From NCBI GenBank assembly GCA_014238905.1, contig JABAAE010000001.1, positions 480,712 to 544,711 of the forward strand: a stretch of DNA of 64,000 bases, in the 5' to 3' direction. The position numbers were made by a program, and so were the translations under genes. Each line of letters begins with the position of its first letter. The first letter of the stretch is position 1. Positions 9,330 to 17,800 of this stretch are shown here, one piece after another. The DNA comes from Planctomycetota bacterium. Lineage in GTDB: Bacteria > Planctomycetota > Planctomycetia > Pirellulales > Pirellulaceae. The notes below the pieces were generated by a model. It did no database searches and was not told where the DNA came from. It saw only the letters and a program-made list of their open reading frames with translations.

Positions 9330-9998
9330 ATGTCAAAGAACAACTTCCAGCCCTTAACGGGATACGAGCAACGCACCGACTCAGAAATGCTGGCTCGGGC
9401 GACATCGCTTTACCAGCGGATGAAGCTGCGGCGAACGGTTCGTGATTTTTCCTCTCAAACTGTTGACCTGAAAATTGTGGAGGAGTGTGTCCGTATCGCC
9501 GGCACCGCTCCCAACGGCGCCAACCTACAACCTTGGCACTTTGCGATCGTCAGTGATCCCGAGTTAAAAGGCCGAATTCGTATGGCAGCGGAGGCCGAGG
9601 AAAAGGAGTTTTATCAAAACCGCGCTCCCGACCTGTGGCTCAAAGCAATATCGCCATTGGGCACAGATGAAAACAAACCATTCCTTGAAACAGCACCGCA
9701 CCTAATCGTCGTTTTTGGACAAGCTTATCGCGAGACAACCAACGGCGCCAAACAAAAAAACTACTATGTCAGTGAATCTGTCGGCATCGCTACCGGCTTT
9801 CTCATCTCAGCCCTGCATCACGTCGGCCTCGCGACATTAACGCATACCCCTAGTCCAATGAAATTCCTTGGGACAATCCTTGACCGACCCGAACAGGACC
9901 GGGCCTTTTTGATCTTGGTGGTTGGCCATCCAGCTGAAAATGCTGTCGTTCCTGATATCGGAAAGAAATCGCTGGAGGAGTTTGTTTCTCTTCATTGA
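9330..9998 (+). CDS. Iodotyrosine deiodinase-like nitroreductase-family flavoprotein
   Basis: A 222-residue FMN enzyme of the nitroreductase superfamily. RRTVRDF (residues 34-40) and the loop APNGANLQPWHF (60-71) are FMN-binding signatures. It resembles the iodotyrosine deiodinase (IYD) branch: Glu91, Tyr95 and Lys116 have the same spacing (4 and 21 residues) as the active-site lid residues Glu157, Tyr161 and Lys182 of human IYD, and the following LETAPHLIVVF and C-terminal VVPD...K stretches also match. IYD homologues remove halogen from halotyrosines by reductive dehalogenation; bacterial members exist but their roles are unclear. No signal peptide, so cytosolic. It sits alone between the permease and a HEAT-repeat gene. 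A generic nitroreductase or BluB-like enzyme is the alternative. Confidence 0.87.
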   Translation: MSKNNFQPLTGYEQRTDSEMLARATSLYQRMKLRRTVRDFSSQTVDLKIVEECVRIAGTAPNGANLQPWHFAIVSDPELKGRIRMAAEAEEKEFYQNRAPDLWLKAISPLGTDENKPFLETAPHLIVVFGQAYRETTNGAKQKNYYVSESVGIATGFLISALHHVGLATLTHTPSPMKFLGTILDRPEQDRAFLILVVGHPAENAVVPDIGKKSLEEFVSLH

Positions 9999-10262
9999 TG
10001 ATTCATCGTCGTTCTACCGCAAACGATTGGGTTGTTGCTCGGAAACAGCTTGCCAAACAAAAATCCAGAAGGGTCCATCCGGTCGCAACTCTGTGCCACT
10101 TGGCGTGCAACAGACTTCAAATCGGGGTCTCAGTGCCACCTGATTATTCAAAATGGACCGAAATTCGCCAAATTCCACGGCTGTTGTTGTTTCCTGCCAA
10201 AATGCCAACGAATAGTATATTATCTGACTCTAAACCGTTTGTTGTTGTCTGAATTGGACTCC

Positions 10263-11918
10263 ATGTTAGCCATTCGAATTTCGTTTCTTATGATTAGCGT
10301 TTTCTGCAGCGCGGTAGTGGCGTTCTGTCAGGACACAACCACCCTGGAGAATGCAAAGGGTAGCCCCTCAGCTGCGGAGACGATTTTAGCGGAGAAAGGC
10401 GTCGAGGGATCGTTGGAGGGAATTCGAAAGTACCTCAATGATATTCACATCACACCGCAACAAAGAGAAGAAGCGTCCAAGCTAATTCAAAAGTTAGGTT
10501 CGGATAATTACCAGCAACGGCGAACCGCCACCAAGATGTTGTCCCGGTTTCCCGGCCTGCCAATTGAGGAATTCGAAACCGTCAGGCAGACAGCAGACTT
10601 GGAACTGTCATCCCGAATCGAAATGGTATCGAGATTTCTAAGTTCCAGTTTTGGAAAAACTCTTTCGGCAGCCTACCGGGTTGTCGTAGAAAAAGAGATT
10701 CTCGGCCTGATGCCCGAACTAATCCGGTCTGCACCCTTTGCCCATTCTGACGATTCTCTCCGCAACGATTTGCTGGCAGCGGTGGTGACCACGGCGACAC
10801 CCGCCGACGATCAGCAGCTTCGCTCGCTGTTAAAAAATGAATCTGTCGAAATGCAAACCGCTGCGATTGACGGGCTTTATCGTTCTCAAAAAGGCTCGGT
10901 CATGTCCCTGCTCGTTGAAATTACAAGGGATGTAAATCGCGACGATCGCGTTAGATTCAAGGCTGCCGAATCACTTGCCGACCTGGGTAGTCGGGACTCA
11001 CTCGCACCACTTGTCCAGATGCTCGAATCAGCCGACGTTAATGTCCGCACAGCGGCCGGAAACACCCTTCAAATTGCGACCGGGCTGGACCATGGTTTCA
11101 CCGGTTATTCCAAGGATGAATCGCGAAAAGCCGGGGTGGCCAAATGGGAACAATGGTTAATCAACAACGGCTCGTCCGCCAAGCTCAGATTTCCTTTGGA
11201 AAAATTCAATGACTCCGATAGCTACCTCAACGGAAACACGCTCCTGGCCTGTGGTTATGCCAATCGGGTCATTGAATTGTCACCTGACGGAAAAGAAGTC
11301 TGGTCCGTTAGTGCCGCCGGCGCCTGGTCTGCTGAACGCCTTCAAAACGGAGATACGCTGGTTGCCTGTTATAACCAAAATCGAATTTGCCAGTTTAATC
11401 CCGCTGGAAAAGAAGTCTGGACCTATCCTTGCAAGTCTCCCCTCAACGTTCGTCCGCTCAAAAACGGAAATGTACTGATTTCAGAGTACTCCGGACGGCG
11501 TGTAATAGAGGTCAATCGTAAAAAAGAAATCGTCTGGAGCTTCGCTGCTGATGCCTCCGTTGCAGACGCCGTACGGATGCAGTCAGGAAATACGCTAGTT
11601 GCCGCTCAATCCAAAGTGGTCGAAATCGATACTTCGGGGAAAATCGTTTGGGAATACCCGGTTGCGCAGCCGTATGGAATTCAAGCTCTCAAAAATGGCA
11701 ACATTCTGATTTCCCGGTTTTCTCCCGGACAGGTCATCGAAGTCAATCGGCAAAAGAAAATCGTCTGGCAATACGATTGCAAAAATCCAACCGACGCAAT
11801 GCAGCTTCCCAATGGTAACGTACTGATTACCGAAAACAATATTTTCAAGGAAGTGACGCGGGAAAAAGAGATCGTGTGGACAAAAAAAGGGGCAAGCTGT
11901 GGGGCCGCCAGACGCTGA
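10263..11918 (+). CDS. Secreted HEAT-repeat protein with six-repeat beta-propeller
   Basis: A 551-residue exported protein. Residues 1-22 are a signal peptide. Residues about 60-300 are helical HEAT/Armadillo-like repeats (for example the pair around ESLADLGSRDSLAPLV). Residues about 315-551 form six repeats of roughly 40 residues, each starting with NGN/NGD-T/V/I-L and ending in E-(I/V)-VW, the pattern of PQQ-like or arylsulfotransferase-type propeller blades. No catalytic residues are evident, so a binding or scaffold role on the cell surface or in the periplasm is likely. I chose the ATG at 10263 because it directly precedes the signal peptide; the frame is open upstream to about 10032, but that part reads as untranslated leader. 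It faces the cytochrome/DUF2231 gene, with only 30 bp between stops. Confidence 0.85.
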   Translation: MLAIRISFLMISVFCSAVVAFCQDTTTLENAKGSPSAAETILAEKGVEGSLEGIRKYLNDIHITPQQREEASKLIQKLGSDNYQQRRTATKMLSRFPGLPIEEFETVRQTADLELSSRIEMVSRFLSSSFGKTLSAAYRVVVEKEILGLMPELIRSAPFAHSDDSLRNDLLAAVVTTATPADDQQLRSLLKNESVEMQTAAIDGLYRSQKGSVMSLLVEITRDVNRDDRVRFKAAESLADLGSRDSLAPLVQMLESADVNVRTAAGNTLQIATGLDHGFTGYSKDESRKAGVAKWEQWLINNGSSAKLRFPLEKFNDSDSYLNGNTLLACGYANRVIELSPDGKEVWSVSAAGAWSAERLQNGDTLVACYNQNRICQFNPAGKEVWTYPCKSPLNVRPLKNGNVLISEYSGRRVIEVNRKKEIVWSFAADASVADAVRMQSGNTLVAAQSKVVEIDTSGKIVWEYPVAQPYGIQALKNGNILISRFSPGQVIEVNRQKKIVWQYDCKNPTDAMQLPNGNVLITENNIFKEVTREKEIVWTKKGASCGAARR

Positions 11919-11948
11919 TAAAAACCACTAGCCGTTCTTCGTCAATGC

Positions 11949-13085
11949 TTATTGGTCGTCTTTGGATTCAATCGTCGGATCCACCGGAGGGGCTTCGGGG
12001 GCTTTGACATCTTGCTTCGCAGCCTCTTCGCTAGTTGGGTCTGAGGCCGCCGGGACCACCTTTTTGTTACCATCTTCGGCGGAAGGATCGGCTGCTGGCT
12101 GTTGGTCAGCTGCATCCGTTTCATCGGCGTGCTCAAAGGGCCAGTATTCCGGAATCAATCTTTCCGCCGCACGGTCATAAAACCCTTCGCCATAGACTTC
12201 TTCGCCACCTTGGTGGCCAACGATGCCCATCAAGGCAGCGGTCAGGAGAACGCCCAGTTTCCAACTACCACTGCGGCTGCCGATCACCTCGTTTCGGGAT
12301 CGCCAACCCAAAACGGTCGAAATTACCGCCAACGACGTGGCACCAATTCCAAACCAACGATGACGATTTATCCCCAGCGAAAAGTCCCATATATCGACTG
12401 GGCTGCGCTCGGCGAATGCCCATCCTACAACCGATGACACGATGGCTGACAACGTTCCAAGCAACAACAGGTAATAGGCCGCGTCATCAGAAAGCGAGGC
12501 GTTCCGGAAACAAAAGACGATAAAAAACGCGCTAATTGTCAACAATGCGATCGGAAAATGGACAATGGCCGGGTGAAAGTATCCGGTAAACAAAAACACG
12601 CGGGTGGGAACCGAACGATCATCTTTAGGAATTTTCTCGACCTTGACATTCTCCAACGAAGCACCTTGTTGGATCCAAAGATAAAGTAAAGCCAGATCGC
12701 CCTTGGCTAACGGCGTTAAAGCATTTCCCTCGTTGTCCTCTGCCGGGGGCATCTTTTCTTGACCATGAGTACCGGTAATCGACCGGTAAAGGCCACTCTC
12801 AAGTGGCTTACCAATAACGACAAACTCCATTAGAGACGTCATATTTTCCAGATTGAGCCCCCCCTCCTCATCCGACTCGTTGTGACAGGTCGTACAGTTG
12901 GTTTGTAGAATCGGCTGAATATGCGTGGTGAAGTCAATTTTGGGCTCGGTTGCTTCTCCTTCTTGTCCATTACTTTTCAGCGAAACGGCGACAAGCATAG
13001 CCATCATCACCAACAATAAGCAGCTTGGTTGGTGGGTACAATAAATTCTCTTGACAATCGTCTTGGGATTGGAATCAGTCGTCAT
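11949..13085 (-). CDS. Membrane protein with planctomycete-type cytochrome c motif and DUF2231
   Basis: A 378-residue protein. An N-terminal hydrophobic segment (about residues 20-40) is a signal or anchor. Residues about 50-140 resemble the planctomycete cytochrome c (PSCyt1-like) domain: FTTHIQPILQTNCTTCH gives a CxxCH heme site, and GQEKMPP supplies a plausible distal Met. Next comes a DUF2231-like region with about four membrane helices (GYFHPAIVHFPIALL at its start). The last 55 residues are disordered and rich in Pro, Ala, Asp and Lys. A role in periplasmic electron transfer is likely, with redox partner unknown. Two starts are possible: GTG at 13106 and ATG at 13085; I use the ATG. The intergenic gap upstream is 380 bp. 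Confidence 0.82.
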   Translation of the reverse strand: MTTDSNPKTIVKRIYCTHQPSCLLLVMMAMLVAVSLKSNGQEGEATEPKIDFTTHIQPILQTNCTTCHNESDEEGGLNLENMTSLMEFVVIGKPLESGLYRSITGTHGQEKMPPAEDNEGNALTPLAKGDLALLYLWIQQGASLENVKVEKIPKDDRSVPTRVFLFTGYFHPAIVHFPIALLTISAFFIVFCFRNASLSDDAAYYLLLLGTLSAIVSSVVGWAFAERSPVDIWDFSLGINRHRWFGIGATSLAVISTVLGWRSRNEVIGSRSGSWKLGVLLTAALMGIVGHQGGEEVYGEGFYDRAAERLIPEYWPFEHADETDAADQQPAADPSAEDGNKKVVPAASDPTSEEAAKQDVKAPEAPPVDPTIESKDDQ

Positions 13086-13106
13086 GGGGAAATACCAATT
13101 TTTCAC

Positions 13107-13468
13107 TGCGCTAGGGCATTGGGGTGGGAAGGGGAGGGGATGCTAGATCCTCATTTTAACAATTCTCAACCTTATTTAAACAGTTGTCGGAAAATTCCAA
13201 ATCTTCCCTGCCAAATAACAATAAATACGTTGTGTAACAGGAAAAAGCACACAATTGAAAAGGGCCGGCCACTATCCTTTGACCGCGACGTTGCATCGAC
13301 AACGGCTTTTTCGGCTGAGAGAAATAGCTCATCCAATGAGGTCAATTGAGGCTGGGCACAACGTTAGTCGGTTGCTCGACCTGAATTCCGAGCCGGGACG
13401 TACCCGCTCAAAAAGACGACTAAGCCTCTTCACCTGAACCCGCATCATTGCCTTGCAGTCGATCCGCT
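13107..13468. other. Gap between the cytochrome gene and trxA
   Basis: About 360 bp between two leftward genes. It should contain the promoter of the cytochrome gene and the 3' end of the trxA transcript. Open frames on the plus strand here are short and extend antisense into trxA. I see no clear terminator or other feature. Confidence 0.4.
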
Positions 13469-13798
13469 CTATTGGGCAGCGATCGCTTCTTCTACAAGAT
13501 TCGCCAACACACTTTTAGGGTGGGCTCCCATAGTCCGTTTTACTGGTTCACCGTTCTTGAAAATGATAATGGTGGGTATCGATTCGACCTTGAATTTCAT
13601 GGCCGTCGCGCGGTTCTGGTCAATATCTACCTTGCCGAACTTGACGTTTTCAAACTCGCCCGCCAATTCATCAATGACCGGTGCAACCGCCCGGCAAGGA
13701 CCACACCACGTTGCCCAAAAATCAACCAGCACAGGTACGTCGGACTGTAAAACGTCCGAATCAAAACTATCATCCGTAAATTCGGCAACGTTTCCCAT
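13469..13798 (-). CDS. trxA: Thioredoxin
   Basis: A 109-residue thioredoxin with the canonical active site WCGPC near residue 32, the buried aspartate in VLVDFWATW and the cis-proline in SIPTIIIF. It reduces disulfides of cytosolic proteins using electrons from thioredoxin reductase, which is not in this window. The length is standard and there is no signal peptide. The ATG at 13798 is preceded by GGAG about 9 nt upstream. Divergent from the lipoprotein gene at 14001. Confidence 0.97.
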   Translation of the reverse strand: MGNVAEFTDDSFDSDVLQSDVPVLVDFWATWCGPCRAVAPVIDELAGEFENVKFGKVDIDQNRATAMKFKVESIPTIIIFKNGEPVKRTMGAHPKSVLANLVEEAIAAQ

Positions 13799-14000
13799 TT
13801 CTTTTTCTCCATCGATGCAGTGTTAAGTTTTATTAAGCTACCAAATTGTAACAATTCGCTGGGTTTCGACCAGATGAAACCGAATTCTGATTCCCTTTTC
13901 GGCATTTGCCTGCGGATTTTGGAGGACCGTTGGTTAAACTAAATGGACCCCTCAGGGGGCTTTCGCGTCCCAGCACAACCTGTTCCATCGGATTCAATTG

Positions 14001-14378
14001 ATGTGGTTCACCCGCTTTCGGCTCTTGTTCCTCCTGCCTGCCTCAGCCCTCTTTTTCACTGGTTGCGGCGAGGATCGATCGCTCAATGGGTGCCCAACCG
14101 ACGTCGTGATTCCCGAAGGTTTTCAGGTATTGGGGTCGTCTTATGATACCGACCTCTTCGTCGGTCGCCTCCAGACCGTGGATAAAACGCTAACGGAAGT
14201 CGTTGAGTTGTTGAAAACCGCTTTGCTGGAACTGGAGTGGGTCGAAGAAGGCGACAGTACAACCGATACCGGTGGAGAAATCACATTTATCAAGGATCAG
14301 CGGTCCTGCATCCTATTTTTGACGTTTGATCCTGAGTCAGAAAAAATTACGGTCAGCCTCAGGTGTGACAGATACTAA
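14001..14378 (+). CDS. Small predicted lipoprotein
   Basis: A 125-residue protein with a lipoprotein signal: basic start, hydrophobic core and lipobox FTGC with the modified cysteine near residue 22. The mature part is about 100 residues, acidic, and contains two further cysteines (in LNGCPTD and RSCILF) plus a near-terminal one (LRCDRY). It has alternating beta-strand patterns but no motif I recognise. ATG at 14001 is used; a TTG lies directly before it at 13998. It is convergent with the metallophosphoesterase gene. Membrane-anchored and exported is well supported; function is unknown. Confidence 0.7.
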   Translation: MWFTRFRLLFLLPASALFFTGCGEDRSLNGCPTDVVIPEGFQVLGSSYDTDLFVGRLQTVDKTLTEVVELLKTALLELEWVEEGDSTTDTGGEITFIKDQRSCILFLTFDPESEKITVSLRCDRY

Positions 14379-14461
14379 ACGAGACCGGGGCAGCTTGCTC
14401 CTCTAAAGACCGTCCGCCGTCACTGCGAATCGGTCCGTTCACCGAAAACTTCCCAACAGTC

Positions 14462-16072
14462 CTACTGGACGACTCGGAAAATCTTCCGAGACGTATGAAC
14501 TTTGCCATGCATGTCAGTCGACTGGATGGTTAACAAGTGTGTTCCCGTTTCCAAGGCAGGTAAGCCGCCTTTCCAAAGATGCGGGCATATTTTAGGTGCA
14601 GGCAATCCCGGGGTTTGACGATTTTTATTGGCCCTGTCCTCTTCGACCATTTTAAGGAACACGGGGTCTTTTTCTAGGACTTTGGACAACGGCGTCCATC
14701 CCTTCCGATCATCAATCATCATCAGGACTTTTGATTTTTCGGACCCATTGAAAACGTTGACGTAAAAGTCGGTACTGGACAAAGCAGACTTTTTTACCGA
14801 ATCCTCCATTGCAATTCGCATTTGGTAGGACTCCGGAAGTCCGGCTGCCTTGAAATCAATTTGGTATTTCTTCCCATCGAACGTTATGACCGAATAACCA
14901 TTTGGTGCGCCGTCGGACATCGTGGCATGAGGAATTCCGCGTTCATCTTTATTCCCCGACCACCAACTACCGCTGACGGTCACGTTGATGATGTGGTGGT
15001 GTTCCTGCTTGCCGTTAAACCCCTCTTTTTTGCCAAGAAAAACATGCTCGTGGTGATGGGTATGTCCTGAAATCGAAATGGTAAGCGGACGATCTTCGAT
15101 CAATTGATAAAGAGCACTTTTGTCATCGACACCAACGATTGGAATATGCATCATCAGGCACACAAATTGATCCTTGGGAATCAAGTTCAAATCGGCTTTG
15201 ACAAATTCGAGCTGCTCCTCTCCAAAACCACCTCGATAACCGAATTTTCCAGTCGAATTGTTTAACACCCAGTTAATGTTATCCAACACGATAAAATGCG
15301 TGGAGCCGTAATCAAACGAATAGTAGGACGGTCCAAAATTTCGCTCAAAAGTTTCGTTGACTTCTTTGCGATTACGGGCATCGTAATTAATGTCATGATT
15401 TCCGATAACGTTATACCAGGGAATTCCCATCAGCGCGATCATGCGATTATTGGGACCAAACAGCGACAGATCATCAAACATGATGTCGCCAAGGGTAACG
15501 CCAAGTGCGGCATCGGTCCCAACCAACTCCTCAACCACATCATGGGCAATGTAATCGACTTCCTTCTGGTTTCTTGGCTGAGGATCACCAAACATAATGG
15601 CTTTGAACGTCGATGGTTCGGACTGGCGATAGAGCGGGAAGTCAACCGATTCAGGCAATTTCCCCGTCGGTGCAACCCCCGGATATTTCTGTTTTGGCGA
15701 GCCGTCAGGTTTGTGAATGTAATAAAACTGAGGCAAATTCTCTTTCGATAAAGGAGTTCGATAACCACTTGGTTTTATGACAAAAATGATCGAGTCATTA
15801 TTAACCGGCAGTGAATAGGCCCCTTTTTCATCTGTGGTCACAATTTTGACACCGTTGGAGACCCGGACCCCCGGAATCGGCTTTTCATCCTGATCCCATT
15901 TCCGGTTATTGTTAGCATCGAGAAAGACCACGCCTTTTGCAAAATCCTGACTCCATGAGAATTCGGAATTCCAACAGGCAACAAAGCAAACAAACGTCAA
16001 GAGCGAGAGAGACCGGAAAAATCTCTCTGGTCTGCAACGAAATAAATCCATCAATTGTTTTTTTACAAACAT
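14462..16072 (-). CDS. Secreted calcineurin-like metallophosphoesterase
   Basis: A 536-residue exported protein. After a signal peptide ending near WSQ (about residue 42), residues 45-125 match a MetallophosN-type beta domain (VFLDANNNRKWDQDEKPIPGV, an SdrD-B-like calcium loop). The catalytic domain, about 130-390, has GDPQ in place of the common DxH, then LGDIMFD, GNHD and GHTHHH, the metal ligands of the calcineurin family. A C-terminal domain of about 130 residues follows, as in MetallophosC proteins. The substrate is unknown; related proteins are phosphodiesterases or phosphatases. It is the last gene of the leftward cluster, 29 bp after bioF, so probably cotranscribed. The ATG at 16072 follows a TTG at 16075; an internal ATG at 16051 is also possible. 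Confidence 0.85.
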   Translation of the reverse strand: MFVKKQLMDLFRCRPERFFRSLSLLTFVCFVACWNSEFSWSQDFAKGVVFLDANNNRKWDQDEKPIPGVRVSNGVKIVTTDEKGAYSLPVNNDSIIFVIKPSGYRTPLSKENLPQFYYIHKPDGSPKQKYPGVAPTGKLPESVDFPLYRQSEPSTFKAIMFGDPQPRNQKEVDYIAHDVVEELVGTDAALGVTLGDIMFDDLSLFGPNNRMIALMGIPWYNVIGNHDINYDARNRKEVNETFERNFGPSYYSFDYGSTHFIVLDNINWVLNNSTGKFGYRGGFGEEQLEFVKADLNLIPKDQFVCLMMHIPIVGVDDKSALYQLIEDRPLTISISGHTHHHEHVFLGKKEGFNGKQEHHHIINVTVSGSWWSGNKDERGIPHATMSDGAPNGYSVITFDGKKYQIDFKAAGLPESYQMRIAMEDSVKKSALSSTDFYVNVFNGSEKSKVLMMIDDRKGWTPLSKVLEKDPVFLKMVEEDRANKNRQTPGLPAPKICPHLWKGGLPALETGTHLLTIQSTDMHGKVHTSRKIFRVVQ

Positions 16073-16101
16073 CAAAAGCCTTTGGGGTTGCTGGATCCAA
16101 T

Positions 16102-17313
16102 TTACGAATCCGAAAGGGCCGCCGAGGGGGATTCAAATTGTCCTGGCAAGGAAAACAGCTTGCACAGGCACTTAATTAAACCATCAATCATCTTATCAGT
16201 GTGGCGTGTATTCAAGCTAATTCTAAGCAAGGACTGCCCCTTGGGTACTGCTGGGGGCCGAATACCAGGGACATAATAGCCCTCCTCCTTCAATTGACGA
16301 TGGATCTCCATCGTCCGGTTGTTGTCTTTCAGGATAACGGGAATGATCTGACTCTCGGATTTTCCTGTGTTGAATCCAATTTCCTGCAATGCGGCCCGAA
16401 CCCGTTCTGCCTTGAGCAGAAGCTGTCGTCCCGCTGCAGGATCTAAGTTGATGATCTCCAGCGCTGCGATGGCCGCCGCGCATGCCGGATCGGGCATCGC
16501 CGTAGAGAAAATATACGCCCGGGCGTTATTGGCAATCCAATCAATCAGGGCTTGTGATCCGCTGACAAATCCCCCATGACATCCGATCGCCTTGCTGAGC
16601 GTTGAGACCCTGACGTCCACCCGATCTTCCACCGAAAAATGCTCGGCTGCACCGCGTCCATGGGTCCCAAAAATACCGGTCGCATGCGCTTCGTCGACCA
16701 TAAGCATCGCTCCATAACGATCCCGCAAGTCTGCCAAACGATCTACTAACGCCAGATCTCCATCCATGCTGAATAGACCGTCCGAAACGATTAGCTTCCG
16801 ACCATTAGAACCCGTAGCGATTAATTCTTGTTCGAGATGTTGGATGTCGTTATGTCGATAAACCACCGTTTTTGCTTGGGATAATCGACAGCCATCAATG
16901 AGGCTGGCATGATTTTTTTCGTCACTGAAAATGACATCTCCCCGTCCTACCAACGATGTAATCACGCCAACGTTGGCAGCGAACCCGGTCGAAAACAGCA
17001 GTGCTGCTTCGGTCTGTTCAAAGTTCGCCAGGTCACGCTCTAAACGGGCATGTAGCGTTCCTCGCCCATGCAAGATCGGGCTTGCCCCACTTCCCCAGCC
17101 CAAGTAGCCGGCATTCTGCTTGACGGCATTGACCAACCGGTGATCGCTCGAAAGGCCAAGGTAGTCATTTGCACCAAAGTCGACCAACGGCTTTCCATCA
17201 ATTTGGACCATTCCCGAGGCATGGGGACTCTCCCGAATCCTACGTGTACGAAACTGTCCCTGTTCCACCAGTTCATCGATTTCAGATTTTATCCAATCCA
17301 ATGGATTCGTCAT
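16102..17313 (-). CDS. bioF: 8-amino-7-oxononanoate synthase (alpha-oxoamine synthase family)
   Basis: A 403-residue PLP enzyme of the alpha-oxoamine synthase family. In biotin synthesis BioF condenses pimeloyl-ACP/CoA with alanine. Seen here: FGANDYLGLSSD near the start, the glycine-rich GSGASPILHGRG, the PLP-contact DEAHATGIFG and the Schiff-base lysine in STLSKAIGCHGGF (about residue 238). The overall order fits BioF better than 2-amino-3-ketobutyrate CoA ligase, but related family members (serine palmitoyltransferase-like) cannot be excluded. No other biotin gene is present. The ATG at 17313 overlaps the stop of the MazG-like gene by 4 nt (ATGA), indicating translational coupling. Gene order is DapA-like, MazG-like, bioF, metallophosphoesterase. 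Confidence 0.88.
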   Translation of the reverse strand: MTNPLDWIKSEIDELVEQGQFRTRRIRESPHASGMVQIDGKPLVDFGANDYLGLSSDHRLVNAVKQNAGYLGWGSGASPILHGRGTLHARLERDLANFEQTEAALLFSTGFAANVGVITSLVGRGDVIFSDEKNHASLIDGCRLSQAKTVVYRHNDIQHLEQELIATGSNGRKLIVSDGLFSMDGDLALVDRLADLRDRYGAMLMVDEAHATGIFGTHGRGAAEHFSVEDRVDVRVSTLSKAIGCHGGFVSGSQALIDWIANNARAYIFSTAMPDPACAAAIAALEIINLDPAAGRQLLLKAERVRAALQEIGFNTGKSESQIIPVILKDNNRTMEIHRQLKEEGYYVPGIRPPAVPKGQSLLRISLNTRHTDKMIDGLIKCLCKLFSLPGQFESPSAALSDS

Positions 17314-17762
17314 TCCGCGGTCACCTTTTCCAAGTCGTTATTGTCCTCCGGGTTGGATGTTGCGGACTTGAAATTCCTGTCATCCCTGCCAAAAAAGCCT
17401 TTGTAGATTGACTCCGGGTACTTTTGTCGGTTTTTTATCATCTTGTTTTGCACTGCGGTAGAAATATCGATGTTCAACGCGTTGGCAAAACCAAGAGCGT
17501 AACAGAATACATCCGCTAGTTCTTCTCCTATTTCAACTAGCTTTGCAGCGTCCGGTTCCCTTGACTCCTCCATGGAGATCCACTGGAAATGCTCCATCAA
17601 TTCCGATGCCTCAATCGCCAGGGCCATCGACAGATTCTTAGGTGAATGAAACTGTTTCCAATCCCGCTGGGACACAAAATCATCTACCATTGTCCGTAGA
17701 GAGGATATCGTGGTGTGAGAGTCATCATTGATTCCGGCGTCGACCGTTGGGCCTGATTGCAT
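17310..17762 (-). CDS. MazG-like nucleotide pyrophosphohydrolase
   Basis: A 150-residue protein of the all-alpha NTP pyrophosphatase (MazG-like, dCTPase-like) superfamily. The metal-binding pattern is visible: ALAIEASELMEHFQW (ExxE type) and, about 25 residues later, EIGEELADVFCYAL (ExxD type). Members hydrolyse non-canonical or excess nucleoside triphosphates to monophosphates. A conserved RQKYPES tail fits the single-domain bacterial form. I use the ATG at 17762; the frame opens with a TTG at 17810 that would overlap the DapA-like gene by 10 nt. The stop overlaps the bioF start by 4 nt. Cytosolic. Cotranscription with bioF may be incidental to metabolism. Confidence 0.88.
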   Translation of the reverse strand: MQSGPTVDAGINDDSHTTISSLRTMVDDFVSQRDWKQFHSPKNLSMALAIEASELMEHFQWISMEESREPDAAKLVEIGEELADVFCYALGFANALNIDISTAVQNKMIKNRQKYPESIYKGFFGRDDRNFKSATSNPEDNNDLEKVTAE

Positions 17763-17800
17763 GTTGGTTCCTCGGTGGTTAATTGTTGGACAAATGAAAC

